Positions 24,919 through 33,908 of a DNA stretch of 41,610 nucleotides are shown piece after piece. Both the position numbers and the translations under genes were made by a program. The stretch lies in the NCBI GenBank assembly GCA_900770705.1, contig CAAGLF010000079.1, forward strand, positions 1 through 41,610, written 5' to 3'. Every line of letters starts with the position of its first letter. The first letter of the stretch is position 1. The notes beneath the pieces are model-generated. The model had not been told where the DNA came from, ran no database searches, and saw only the letters and a list, made by a program, of their open reading frames with translations. Source of the stretch: Bacteroidaceae bacterium. GTDB lineage: Bacteria > Bacteroidota > Bacteroidia > Bacteroidales > Bacteroidaceae.

Positions 24919-26022
24919 TCAATCGGCCACCATCGCGTCCAGGAATCGCAGCGACTCCGCGCGCCGCCGCTCTACCTCGGCATTGACGGCGGCCCAGTCG
25001 GCCGGCCGGGCAAAGAGGGCGGTCAAGTCCCAGTCGTCGCCTATCAGGCGATCTGTCAGGCGGTACTCCTCCAGCAGGTTCAGCAACTTATTGGCATTGT
25101 CGCGCAGACGTACGGCCAGCTCGCGCCCTGTGATGATGGACATCACGGCTCCATGGAACGTGTCGGTGACCACGCACTCTGCAAAGCGGAACCACGCCAA
25201 CAGCCCCACGGGGTCGACATCGACATTGCGGTCGGCCCAGGCGTGCCAATAGCCGGGCGAGACAATGCGCCAGCCCTGCTCGCGGGCAAAGCGGCGGATA
25301 CGCTCCACCTCGGCAGGGTCGTTCATTTTGCGGTCGTAGGCATAGACAACCATATACTTCTCCCGGCAGGGGCGCACGGCCTGGCGCAGTTCCTGCTCAT
25401 AGCCATAGAGCAGAACGGGGTCGCAAACCCTTGACGGGGGGGTATTTACGCCCGTCATCGCCAGCACGATACGCTCTGTATTGGCGTCGCGCACACCGAT
25501 TCCCTTCATCGCCGCCAGACCGCTCTCCACAAGCGGGCGGCAGTGCAGGCGGTCGATGTCATCGCGCGTGGTCGGACCGAAGGTGCCGGCGTAGGCAAAC
25601 ACCTTTTCGGCCGGCAGCGCGTGGCCGAAGAGCACCGGTGTGGGCCCCGTGTGCAGGGCAAACACCTCGTCGCTGCCCACCACCACGCCATCCGGCCGCC
25701 GGCCCTCCGTATAGTAGTCGCCCACGAGGCCTTCCGTGCGTTTGAAGCGCTCGAGGGTGCGGCGCTTCCGCCAGTTGTAGAGCAGGCAGCGCAGCCCCTG
25801 CTCGCGGAGATACTTCAGGTAAATGCCCAGAGAGCGCAGTCCCGGCTCATACTTTGCCTTCAGGCGGTGACCCAGGAAGTCGTAGTTCTTGTCGAAGCGC
25901 AGTGCCGAGGCGTCGAGCGCATAGCGGCTTCGGAGCACGCGGCACAGGGCATTGAGTTGCAACACGGCACCGTGGTTGTGCACGTCGTAGTGGGTGATGA
26001 TTCCGTAGTAGGGGTTGGACAT
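24919..26022 (-). CDS. Polysaccharide pyruvyl transferase family protein
   Basis: A 367-residue protein of the CsaB/WcaK-like family that adds pyruvate ketals to sugars, or a related GT-B-like enzyme. Segments: YGIITHYDVHNHGAVLQLNAL at the N-terminus, DGVVVGSDEVF, GVRDANTERIV, RVCDPVLLYGYEQEL, and WFRFAECVVTDTFHGAVMSIITGRELAVRL, the usual C-terminal signature. A C7 tract (G7 at 25436-25442 on the plus strand) lies inside the sequence NTPPSRV, and here the frame is intact. It is followed by the FrhB-like gene. Confidence 0.85.
   Translation of the reverse strand: MSNPYYGIITHYDVHNHGAVLQLNALCRVLRSRYALDASALRFDKNYDFLGHRLKAKYEPGLRSLGIYLKYLREQGLRCLLYNWRKRRTLERFKRTEGLVGDYYTEGRRPDGVVVGSDEVFALHTGPTPVLFGHALPAEKVFAYAGTFGPTTRDDIDRLHCRPLVESGLAAMKGIGVRDANTERIVLAMTGVNTPPSRVCDPVLLYGYEQELRQAVRPCREKYMVVYAYDRKMNDPAEVERIRRFAREQGWRIVSPGYWHAWADRNVDVDPVGLLAWFRFAECVVTDTFHGAVMSIITGRELAVRLRDNANKLLNLLEEYRLTDRLIGDDWDLTALFARPADWAAVNAEVERRRAESLRFLDAMVAD
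25436..25442. repeat. G7 (coding-strand C7) tract inside the pyruvyl transferase gene
   Basis: Codes for Pro-Pro in NTPPSRV. The gene is full length at seven bases, so any slip would truncate it. The coding-strand flank AAATA + C7 resembles the AAATTA + C7 seen at three other tracts. Confidence 0.65.
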
Positions 26023-26043
26023 AGGGATGTATTGTGTGTTTCT

Positions 26044-27186
26044 TTAACGATATTCGGGGGTTCTTGCCGCGCAATCCCGTCCGGCAGCCAAAGCTTCGTA
26101 GGCAGCCTCGTAGCCGCGGGCCATCACTCCGGCCGTATAGAAGCGGCAGGCCGCCTGGCGGATGGTGCCGGTGTCGAAGCGGCGATCGAGCAGGGCGTGA
26201 AAGGCGCGCAGCAGACTTCCGCTCTCCCGGTGGTCGAAGCAGGGCAGGCTGCCGGCAAACGCGCGCTCCGCTATCTCCCGATGGGGCGGGATGTCGGAGA
26301 GCAGGCAGGGCAGGCCCCTCACCACGGCCTCGAGCACCGCCATAGGCAATCCCTCGCTCAGCGAAGCCGATACCATATAGTCGGCCGCCTGCCAGAAATC
26401 GTCCATCCGGTTCTGATAGCCCAGGAAGCGGAAGCGCGGGTCGCCCTCGCTGAGCCGGCGGCAGAGTGGCTCCGCAGCCCCCTGGCCGGCAAAGAGCACC
26501 ACAAAGTCGCGACGCCCGCTCCGGCGTAGCTCCTCAACGATGAGCCGCTGGTTCTTCCCTTCAGTGAAAGCCGCGGGGCAGAGCAGCACCCTGGCCTCTG
26601 CAGCAATGCCCAAGCGCCGGCGCACGGCCAGGCGCACGTTGGGCTGTGCGGGGGAGGCGGCCTCCACGCCGTTGTAGACCGTGCAGAAGCGGCCCGGGCC
26701 ACTCTGCCCGTAGTGCTGCTGCATAGTGCGGCAGATGGCGACGCAGAGCGGCAGGCGGGGCAACGCCCGGCGGTAGCGGCTCACCATATAGCGCCCCATC
26801 CAGCGCCCCTTCTGCAGGAGGAAGTCCTCCTCGCAGATGTTGTGGATGGTCGTAAGCCGCCAGGGCGCCGACATACGCGAGAGCAACAGCGTGGGATAGT
26901 AGCCGTGGGCGTGGTAGACGACATCCGGGCCGAAGCGTTCCTGCAAGCGGCGGGCCACACGGGCCGTGCACAACTGCAGTGTCCACTTCGAGAGGCCCAG
27001 CCGCACCACCTCGGCACCCATCTCCTGGAAGAGGGCGTGGCAGTGGCGCCCCACGTAGGGATGTACCGACAGCTCCACCACCACGGGGCGGAAGCGGCGG
27101 CGGTCGAGATGGCGCACAATGCCCGCCACCACATTGATGGGGCCCGAGAGAATCAGCGAGGGTACTACATATACAATGGTCTGCAT
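26044..27186 (-). CDS. Family 4 glycosyltransferase
   Basis: About 380 residues from ATG 27186 (MQTIVYVVPSL). GT-B retaining glycosyltransferase: the N-terminal SGPINVVAGIVRHL glycine-rich loop, VVYHAHGYYPTLL and TIHNICEEDF in the acceptor domain, then VYNGVEAASP, LCPAAFTEGKNQRL and SASLSEGLPMAVLEAVVRGLPCLLSDIPPHREI, with the E-x7-E motif. A longer upstream open frame through the spacer is not credible. Acts on the cytoplasmic face during repeat-unit assembly. Confidence 0.88.
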   Translation of the reverse strand: MQTIVYVVPSLILSGPINVVAGIVRHLDRRRFRPVVVELSVHPYVGRHCHALFQEMGAEVVRLGLSKWTLQLCTARVARRLQERFGPDVVYHAHGYYPTLLLSRMSAPWRLTTIHNICEEDFLLQKGRWMGRYMVSRYRRALPRLPLCVAICRTMQQHYGQSGPGRFCTVYNGVEAASPAQPNVRLAVRRRLGIAAEARVLLCPAAFTEGKNQRLIVEELRRSGRRDFVVLFAGQGAAEPLCRRLSEGDPRFRFLGYQNRMDDFWQAADYMVSASLSEGLPMAVLEAVVRGLPCLLSDIPPHREIAERAFAGSLPCFDHRESGSLLRAFHALLDRRFDTGTIRQAACRFYTAGVMARGYEAAYEALAAGRDCAARTPEYR

Positions 27187-27255
27187 AGGGGGGAGGAACG
27201 GGAAGAAATGGAGAAAAGAAAGGGCACGCTCGCCAAGGGCGGAAATACGGCCACG

Positions 27256-27322
27256 AGAGGAAAAACTTCTGCCGCAGAAATCAAAACTTCTGCCGTAGAA
27301 ATTGAAATTTCTGCGGAGATAA
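27256..27322. repeat. Tandem CTGCCGCAG modules inside the capsule operon
   Basis: AAAACTTCTGCCGCAGAAAT, AAAACTTCTGCCGTAGAAAT and AAATTTCTGCGGAGATAA follow each other in the 142-base spacer between two glycosyltransferase genes. Each contains a small palindrome (TTCTGC/GCAGAA). It is the only copy of the module family I found inside the capsule locus. Confidence 0.75.
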
Positions 27323-27328
27323 GGCAGA

Positions 27329-28213
27329 CTACAAGCCTGCCCGTTGCTCACGCCGCAGGTCGAGCAGCCGAAACAGCCAGCCCGCGGGCCAGAAGGCCCA
27401 GGCCCACAGCGCGGGACGCAGCTCGCTGCTGCGCCGCCCAGCGAAGCCGATGGTGTAGCGCCAGTAGTTGATGGCACTGCGCACACGGTGGAGCCAGGGG
27501 TAGCGGCGGTCGGCCATCAGGCGGGCGTAGAGCAGCATGCTGCCGCGCGGGCTCTGGCGGTGATGGCGGCGGATGTGGTAGGTGAGGCCGTCGGGCTGGT
27601 ACTCACACTCGTAGATGTTGGCATTGAAGTAGCGGAGGCGGTAGCGCAGGGCTATCTGCGACCACACCACGCCCTCGCTCATGAAGCGCTCTCCCTCGTA
27701 TACGGGAAAGGGGTACCGACGCAGCACGTCCGTACGCCACACCTCGGCCATATCGCCCTTGACGCGATAGCGGGTGCGAAGGGTCACGCAGTCGGTGTCG
27801 AGCTCCGCGAACGGCAGGCTGCCGCCCACGGTCGACCCGTCGGGATAGCACCTCGGCCCACTGACGCCGCAGAAGTCGGGCAGAGCGGCTATCTGTGCGG
27901 CATAGTGCTGCACGGTCTCCAGACTCCGCTCGGGCAGCGAGTCGTCGCTGTCGACGATGAAGAACCATTCGCCCCGCGCCAGGCCGACGCCCCGATTGAT
28001 GGCCGTATGCTTGCCCCCGTTGGGCTGACGCACATAGCGCAGACGGATACGGCCCTCGGCCTCATAGCTGCGCAGCAGGGAGGCCGTGCCGTCCGTGCTG
28101 CCATCGTCTACTACCAGCCACTCAAAGTCGGCATACGTCTGCCGGCAAAGGCTCTCATACAGACGCGGCAACAGGTGAGCCCGGTTGTACGTCGGTGTGA
28201 ATACTGTAATCAT
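27329..28213 (-). CDS. Family 2 glycosyltransferase
   Basis: About 294 residues. GT-A fold: ITVFTPTYNRAHLLPRLYESL at the start, EWLVVDDGSTDGT, GGKHTAINRG and the metal-binding FIVDSDDSLPE, followed by an acceptor region with RYRVKGDMAEVWR. ATG 28213 overlaps the stop of the preceding polymerase gene as ATGA, supporting this start over the ATG two codons upstream and suggesting translational coupling. Confidence 0.9.
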   Translation of the reverse strand: MITVFTPTYNRAHLLPRLYESLCRQTYADFEWLVVDDGSTDGTASLLRSYEAEGRIRLRYVRQPNGGKHTAINRGVGLARGEWFFIVDSDDSLPERSLETVQHYAAQIAALPDFCGVSGPRCYPDGSTVGGSLPFAELDTDCVTLRTRYRVKGDMAEVWRTDVLRRYPFPVYEGERFMSEGVVWSQIALRYRLRYFNANIYECEYQPDGLTYHIRRHHRQSPRGSMLLYARLMADRRYPWLHRVRSAINYWRYTIGFAGRRSSELRPALWAWAFWPAGWLFRLLDLRREQRAGL

Positions 28214-29301
28214 AAGCATTTCTGTCTGTTTCGTTTCAGCTGTTCATACTGCTCGGCAAAGATGAAGAGCATCATCCAGGGCGTGGCGTTGCCTATCAGC
28301 GTGACTTCCACCATCGTGTTCTCTGTAAGGCCGGCCACCATAAATGCGAAGAACACTGGTATCAACGGACTCGTGTACTCCTCGTCCCTTTCCAGGCGGT
28401 AGAAATAATACTTCATAGCCTTCAGATAGATGGTATAGAAGAACAAGTAGAACCAGATGCCGGCCTCGAAGAGCATATGCAGATGGGAGGAATCCACCCA
28501 GGCCTCAAAATCGTACATTCGGTCGTCGCCCAAGAAGAAGTTGAAGAGCGTCACCTTCTGCAAGTACTCATTGAACAAATGCGGACGGGCCGTAATGATG
28601 TCGTTGATGTCAGGCCAAATGTCTGAGAGAATGGCCAGACCGACCGTGAGACCCAGCAAATAGAGCGGAGCGCCATAGACCACCAGCCTGTTGTTGAGCA
28701 GAGCGCGAAAGAAACCGTTGGAATACATCAGATGAAACAGGGCCAGCGAACAGCCGCCTATAAAGGAGGTATTGGACATCGTGGCCAGAAACGTAAAATA
28801 TGATACGGCGAAACACAACGCCGCCAGCAAGTATTTGTTGAGCTTGTCGTGTAAATAGATATAAGCATTCAGCAACACCGAAAGCACCAGCACAGAGAAC
28901 AGGTTGTATCCCAATCCCATCGTATGGCGCTCGCGCACTTGATAGCTTCCTTGGTCTATATACGATTCATCCTGCAACACGCCAATATGCAGCAGGTAGA
29001 GCACAGTTCCTATCGTGACGACCCCCATCAACGTGTTGACCAGTGCCAGTTTCTCGATGTGGGCCTTGCGGCTCATCATACACAGAAAGACTATCAGCAC
29101 AAGGTGCAATGCGTCGGCATTTGTAAAGGCGCAGATGAACGACAAGACAAACAGCAGCGGGAAGTACCTCTGATATCGAAAGAAGCCCGACCCTGCTATC
29201 AGGAAGCCGTAGACAAAAACGTCGATGAAGGGGCTGGATACCTGCAGGACCGTTCGAAACAACCAGCGCAGCGAGAAAAGGAATACAAGTAAATAGGACA
29301 T
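28210..29301 (-). CDS. Wzy-like repeat-unit polymerase
   Basis: A 363-residue polytopic membrane protein with about ten hydrophobic helices. It has the layout of O-antigen/capsule polymerases: an early run of helices (FPLLFVLSFICAF, LHLVLIVFLCMM), a central loop with RERHTMGLGYNLFSV, and a large external loop containing DSSHLHMLFEAGIWFYLFF near the C-terminus. Sequence is poorly conserved in this family, so the call rests on topology, these loop features and position between glycosyltransferase genes. It would join repeat units in the periplasm. Confidence 0.82.
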   Translation of the reverse strand: MSYLLVFLFSLRWLFRTVLQVSSPFIDVFVYGFLIAGSGFFRYQRYFPLLFVLSFICAFTNADALHLVLIVFLCMMSRKAHIEKLALVNTLMGVVTIGTVLYLLHIGVLQDESYIDQGSYQVRERHTMGLGYNLFSVLVLSVLLNAYIYLHDKLNKYLLAALCFAVSYFTFLATMSNTSFIGGCSLALFHLMYSNGFFRALLNNRLVVYGAPLYLLGLTVGLAILSDIWPDINDIITARPHLFNEYLQKVTLFNFFLGDDRMYDFEAWVDSSHLHMLFEAGIWFYLFFYTIYLKAMKYYFYRLERDEEYTSPLIPVFFAFMVAGLTENTMVEVTLIGNATPWMMLFIFAEQYEQLKRNRQKCL

Positions 29302-29311
29302 TCAGAAGAAT

Positions 29312-30372
29312 TTATAGTGTTTCCACCAAACCCTCGACCCACCTCCGTACAGGCCGGAATGCCCACTGGCAGACGCGCGCTGCCGCATAGGACACGGCCC
29401 CCAGCACGACAAACATCAGCAGCGGCGAACGGAGGGAAAGGAAGAAGTCAGGAAAATAGTAGGTGCAGAAGAAAGTATGTATCAGCCACATCTCCATAGA
29501 GCACTGCCCCAGGCGGCGGACCAAGGCAACGTCGCCCAGCGTGGAGAGCGCACTGCAGGCGAGCGCGGCCACCAGAAAGTCGAACAGCCCCACGGGAATC
29601 AGAAATATACGGCAGAGGGCCACGCCGACAAACGTCAGCCACAGCCACCACACTCCGCGCCCGCGCTGGCTGCGGCACCACGCCAGCCAGCCCGTATGCG
29701 CCGCAAAAGCGCCCAGGGCAAACGGCAGCAACAGAAAGCCCACCACCATCACCTCGTAGACCAGCCGAAGCGGAAAGACATATAGCGAAGCGTCGCACCG
29801 CGACACGACAAAGCGCAGCAGCAGGTAGAGCAGGAACACCGCCGGCAGGCTACGCCGCCAACCCCAGCGCCCAAACAGCTGGAAAAGCCGCTTCGAACAC
29901 AGGCAGATGGCCGCCCAGGGAAGCAGAAACCACCACTCGGCATTGTAAGGATTGAAACCGGAAAAGCTGCTCATCACGCCCACCGCGTCGAAGTGCCACC
30001 CCAAGCGAGGAAAGCAGGCCGACCAGGGATAAAACAGCAAGCCGATGAACGCCACATTCAGATAGAGCAGAAACACGCGCCGCCCATTGCCCATGGGCGA
30101 GCGGTGGCGGTAGACATACCACAATCCGTAGCCGCTCAGAAACATATACATCGAAACGCAAATGGCACATAGGCGCGACAGCCACCAGGCCAGGGGCAAC
30201 CCCTGCACCGCCAGCAGCGGCGAAAGCCCTGACGCGCGCTCGCGGTTCATAAACAAATGCAGGAAGAGCATAATCAGAATGGCGTAGCCCTTCAGGTTGA
30301 GCGTGGTAGACTTCGGGATGCAAACCTCCCGCCACGACCCGTCGTACGGGGGGGTAATTTATTGATTGCCAT
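29312..30372 (-). CDS. Membrane acyltransferase (family 3), start region interrupted by a C7 tract
   Basis: Multi-pass acyltransferase of surface polysaccharide. The frame open as assembled begins at ATG 30271 (MLFLHLFMN), but the same frame upstream reads KSTTLNLKGYAILI, the normal beginning of helix 1, with no start codon before a stop. ATG 30372 reads MAINKLPP, runs into the C7 tract and is out of frame by one. With eight C it continues as PPYDGSWREVCIPKST into the enzyme (about 353 residues). ATG 30372 overlaps the end of the upstream GT4 gene, suggesting coupling. OFF as assembled, unless the internal ATG is used. Confidence 0.82.
30348..30354. repeat. G7 (coding-strand C7) tract at the start of an acyltransferase gene
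   Basis: On the coding strand, AAATTA + C7 + GTACGACGG. Eight C joins ATG 30372 to the acyltransferase frame; seven ends translation after about 27 codons. Confidence 0.75.
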
Positions 30373-31543
30373 TGCTATATGAGATTGCTTCTTCGACGTT
30401 TCCAGTCTCTATCAGGTCCACCCAGCACTGCATAACGCGGTCTACGCCGAAACGCTGGATATTACTTCGCGCCCGCTGCCCCATCTCCTCGAGCCGGGGA
30501 TGGCGCATCATACGCACAATGCCAGCAGCCAATGCCTCGGCATTGCCCACGGGCGAGATGAGGTAGCCGTCGTCGGCGTCGCGGATGATGTCGGCCGGCC
30601 CGCAGTTGCAGTCGAAAGCCACACAGGGCAGGCCGCAGGCCATCGCCTCGCCCAGCACCAGCGGAAAGCCCTCGAAGCGCGATGACATCACGAGGAACGA
30701 CGAGCGCAGATACTCCGCCACAATGTCCTGCACGGGCGGATGGATGAACACGCAGTCCGTCAGTCCGCCCTCGCTGATCAGGCGCTGGAAGTACGCCTCC
30801 CGCCCGTAGCTATGGCCGTAGATGTGCAGCTGCCAGTCCGGACACTGTCGGCGCACCAGCTGCCAGGCCTCCAGCAGGCACTCATAGTTTTTTGGGGGGT
30901 CCAACCGGCCCACCGCGATGACCCGCCGTGCCCCGTAGGCCGGCGCGGCAGCAGGGGGCGGGGTGGTGATGGGATTGGGAATCACGATGGCATTGGCCGG
31001 ATGGTGGCGCAGCTCGACATCGCGCCGCGTGAGCAGCACTATGCGGTCATAGCGCCGCAAAGCCCGCTGCTGCCGCGCGTTGTGCAGATCGTAGAGCCAG
31101 CGGCTCAGCGGCGAGAGCGTCTGTCGGAACCACTGCATACCATAGATGGAGAAATGTGTCTCGAAGTACTTTCGGCTCCCGTCGCGCAGAGAGAGAATCT
31201 CCGGGTGGTTGCCCGTCAGGAATACAGCCGCCACGCGGTGCGCTGTCAGATATGCCCCCACCCGCTGGCGGAAGCGGCGGGAAGCCCGCTGGCGCGCTAT
31301 GCCGCTCTTCAGCATACCCAGCAGGCCACGCCCGTTGTTGTAGACCCGCAGGAAATGCACGCCCAGCGGCAGGATTTCCACCTCCGGTTCCAAGTCGTAG
31401 AAGCACTCCGACGTATCGCCCTCCGTCACCATCAGCGTGACGCGATAGCCGTGACGGCAGAGCCAGTTGGCCTTCAGCGTGACCACACGTCCTATGCCGC
31501 CCACCACCGTCAGGCTGTCGAGTATATATACTATGTGTTTCAT
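30359..31543 (-). CDS. Family 4 glycosyltransferase
   Basis: A 394-residue GT-B glycosyltransferase. N-terminal ILDSLTVVGGIGRVV loop, VIPNPIT, the nucleotide-sugar region AVGRLDPPKNYECLLEAW, and SSRFEGFPLVLGEAMACGLPCVAFDCNCGPADII with the conserved E-x7-E. The DPPKNY codons include a C6 run followed by an A6 run; frame is intact. It follows a C7 tract at the end of the preceding GT4 gene by about 105 bases. Confidence 0.92.
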   Translation of the reverse strand: MKHIVYILDSLTVVGGIGRVVTLKANWLCRHGYRVTLMVTEGDTSECFYDLEPEVEILPLGVHFLRVYNNGRGLLGMLKSGIARQRASRRFRQRVGAYLTAHRVAAVFLTGNHPEILSLRDGSRKYFETHFSIYGMQWFRQTLSPLSRWLYDLHNARQQRALRRYDRIVLLTRRDVELRHHPANAIVIPNPITTPPPAAAPAYGARRVIAVGRLDPPKNYECLLEAWQLVRRQCPDWQLHIYGHSYGREAYFQRLISEGGLTDCVFIHPPVQDIVAEYLRSSFLVMSSRFEGFPLVLGEAMACGLPCVAFDCNCGPADIIRDADDGYLISPVGNAEALAAGIVRMMRHPRLEEMGQRARSNIQRFGVDRVMQCWVDLIETGNVEEAISYSNGNQ

Positions 31544-31648
31544 CGTATGCTATTCGTTGACAAATGCACGCCCCTCAAGCCGCCTGCCTATGCACAAAGC
31601 GGAAGAACGACCGCCGAGAAGGGCACACACGCCGCACCATCCGCACGT

Positions 31649-32731
31649 TTATGGGGGGGTAATTTCATTAATACCCAACAACTTACACCACCTCGAGAGC
31701 ACCCGCTCGCGACTCCAGCGCCGTTCATAGTCGGCCACGGCCTCGGCAGACATCGCAGCACGCCGCTCCCCACTCGCCATCAGCGCGGACAAGGCGTCGG
31801 CCAGAGCTCCGACATCGCCGCCCGCCACGATCAGTCCGTCCGTTCCGTCCGCCACAATCTCGCGCGGTCCGAACGGACAGTCGAAGCTCACCACCGGCAA
31901 GCCGAAGCTCTTGGCCTCGATCAGCACCAGCCCAAACGACTCGTGACGCGAGGACAGCACGAAAAGCGAAGCTGAGAGATAGGCCTCGGACATCGAACGT
32001 ACCACGCCCAGCAGGCGCACGGAGCCTTTCAGGCCCAAGCGCGCTGCCTGCGCCTCCAGCGCCGCACGGTCCGCACCGGCACCGGCAATGCAGAGCTCCC
32101 AGCCGGAATGGCGGGCCGCCACCCGTGCCCAGGCCTCCAGCAAGAGGTCGAACCCCTTCTCGCGACACAGACGGCCGGCAGCCAGCACACGCCGCTGCCC
32201 CATATCCGCCCGCCGGCCCGAAGGATTGATGTTCGTAAAGTTGGGAATCACCTCGACCCTGCGCCGTGCCCACGCCGGATAAGACCGGCGGTCGGCCTGC
32301 GTCAGCACCACCGTAGAGCAGCTGAAACACACCGTGAACAGGCGCTTCAGCCAGGCCGCACCCCGCGCCGTGGCCATTGAGAACTGCTCCCACGACACCA
32401 CACGGCAACCCAGCGTCTGCGGCAGCGCCAAGGCCGCCACCTGCACCATCGCCACATCCACGTTGACCAGCGTACGATAGCCGCCCTGCCGGATCACGCG
32501 CCGCAGCCGCCGGGCCATCAGCCACCGCTGACTGCGCACACGGCCCGTACCTCCCAGCGAATGCACCGCCACCCCGGCGCACAAGGGAAAGAAGCTGTCG
32601 CTGCGCGCACTGAGCACACAGAAATCAGCCCCCACACCACACGCCCGCAACAGGTTGACCAAATCCGTGGAGATACGCTCCATCCCGGCAGAATTGTACA
32701 AGGAGGGAATGAAAAAGAGCACCTTATCCAT
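31649..32731 (-). CDS. Family 4 glycosyltransferase ending in a C7 tract
   Basis: About 360 residues from ATG 32731 (MDKVLFFIPSLYNSAGMER). GT-B enzyme with VIPNFTNINPSGR, AAGRLCREKGFDLLLEAW and SSRHESFGLVLIEAKSFGLPVVSFDCPFGPREIV (E-x7-E). The final codons are ACC CCC CCA followed by TAA, so the C7 run (31653-31659) forms the C-terminus. One added base would read through into roughly 25 more codons. Whether this matters for activity is unknown. The open frame upstream of ATG 32731 overlaps the sialyltransferase gene and is rejected. Confidence 0.9.
   Translation of the reverse strand: MDKVLFFIPSLYNSAGMERISTDLVNLLRACGVGADFCVLSARSDSFFPLCAGVAVHSLGGTGRVRSQRWLMARRLRRVIRQGGYRTLVNVDVAMVQVAALALPQTLGCRVVSWEQFSMATARGAAWLKRLFTVCFSCSTVVLTQADRRSYPAWARRRVEVIPNFTNINPSGRRADMGQRRVLAAGRLCREKGFDLLLEAWARVAARHSGWELCIAGAGADRAALEAQAARLGLKGSVRLLGVVRSMSEAYLSASLFVLSSRHESFGLVLIEAKSFGLPVVSFDCPFGPREIVADGTDGLIVAGGDVGALADALSALMASGERRAAMSAEAVADYERRWSRERVLSRWCKLLGINEITPP
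31653..31659. repeat. G7 (coding-strand C7) tract at the end of a GT4 gene
   Basis: Coding strand AATGAAATTA + C7 + ATAA. The run also begins a short overlapping ORF from ATGAAATTACC. It shares the 13-base AAATTA + C7 string with the tracts at 30348 and 39436. Confidence 0.7.
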
Positions 32732-32756
32732 ACAATATCCCAAGAAAATTTTCTTT

Positions 32757-33875
32757 TTACATTTTGTGGTGGCGGACATTCGCCACCAGTTGTTCCAACT
32801 CCGGGGCACACGACAACTGCCGACGATCGCACTCTGCCTTATAGGGAAGTAGCAGACTATAATACTCCGCCTTCGGATAGACGATACCGTTATAGAGTTT
32901 TGTGCTCGAATACATCGTGATGATCTGTCGAACCGGACGGAACATCAGATAGTACTCCACCGGGATGTTCACCTTACCTGACAACACTTTATACGGGCGG
33001 CCCAGTCTGTCGAACACAGCCAACAGCCGCAGGCATACCTCCCCCTGTTCCCGGGGATGGAATTTGATCAGGAAATTCCCGTTGGGAAAATCGACGGCCA
33101 ACTGCCTTTCCACCACACTCAGATAGGCCTCAAAGCCCTCCTCTCCCCGGACCAATTCATAGATGGGCTGACTCAGGAACAATACACAGTCGCGGAAGAC
33201 CTCTTCGCCCACTTCATGCCGCAGATACCCGCGCAAGCGTGACGAAAAGAGAGGACTGACCTTCAGTTGGCGGTCGAAAGGCTCGTAATAACGGGTGACA
33301 ATGCTAAAGCGACGGGTGATTTTCAGCCGGCTGAAAGGCATATCCTCCACGAAGCGCCAATGCCCGAACTTCATTCGGAACAGAGGAAAATAGAAGAACA
33401 GGTCGGAACACGCCGCCAGCAGCTGGTTCAAGAGCCGGCCACCGCGCTGGGGCGCATGTATGGTGTAGGTATAATGGCTTGTGCCCTCTTCATAAAAAAC
33501 GATATCCAGCCCCAACGTCTCCCCCAAATAGAGCGAAGTGAACTTGCAGGACAGGTTGTTCAAGTCCCCCAGATAGACGGTACGGACATCATGCTTCCGC
33601 ACTATCGAGCGTATATATCTGCTTTTCTTTGCAATACGACAGGCACTCCCCAGCAAGTCGTGTTTATCAAGACTTGCCCAGCCGGGCAGATCTGTCAGTA
33701 AATACCGCATACTCCAGAAGGATGGTTCGACCGTCAAGTCGTACACCTCCAGAAACTGCCGGTTCTCCCCGATATAGCCATACAGCATAATGTTGCCCAC
33801 GAGATGCTCCTGCCGGATGATCTGCTGGGCAACGAACAACTGGAAAGGCGTATGTACGAAGAAGAGATTTGACAT
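32757..33875 (-). CDS. Probable sialyltransferase (polysialyltransferase / GT52-like)
   Basis: A 372-residue protein. The N-terminus MSNLFFVHTPFQLFVAQQI, the YLGDLNNLS segment, FYEEGTSHY (acidic-acidic-Gly motif) and FLIKFHPREQGE (HP motif) are the pattern of bacterial sialyltransferases that use CMP-sugars. SSTKLYNG near the end matches the Ser/Thr-rich donor region. It stands in the same operon as a CMP-nonulosonate synthetase fusion and NeuB, which strengthens the call. It would add the nonulosonic acid to the repeat unit. Linkage and acceptor are not predictable. Confidence 0.78.
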   Translation of the reverse strand: MSNLFFVHTPFQLFVAQQIIRQEHLVGNIMLYGYIGENRQFLEVYDLTVEPSFWSMRYLLTDLPGWASLDKHDLLGSACRIAKKSRYIRSIVRKHDVRTVYLGDLNNLSCKFTSLYLGETLGLDIVFYEEGTSHYTYTIHAPQRGGRLLNQLLAACSDLFFYFPLFRMKFGHWRFVEDMPFSRLKITRRFSIVTRYYEPFDRQLKVSPLFSSRLRGYLRHEVGEEVFRDCVLFLSQPIYELVRGEEGFEAYLSVVERQLAVDFPNGNFLIKFHPREQGEVCLRLLAVFDRLGRPYKVLSGKVNIPVEYYLMFRPVRQIITMYSSTKLYNGIVYPKAEYYSLLLPYKAECDRRQLSCAPELEQLVANVRHHKM

Positions 33876-33908
33876 ATCCGTATGATATAGGAGGCGCTAT
33901 GCCATTTC

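Noticed and set aside
27188..27193. G6 run just upstream of a GT4 start
   Set aside because: It lies outside the coding region by the chosen start, is only six bases, and no frame depends on it.
30886..30900. C6 followed by A6 and AAC in a GT4 gene, a textbook -1 slippery heptamer (A AAA AAC in frame)
   Set aside because: The codons encode the conserved DPPKNY segment of GT4 enzymes, the gene is full length, and a -1 product has no evident use.
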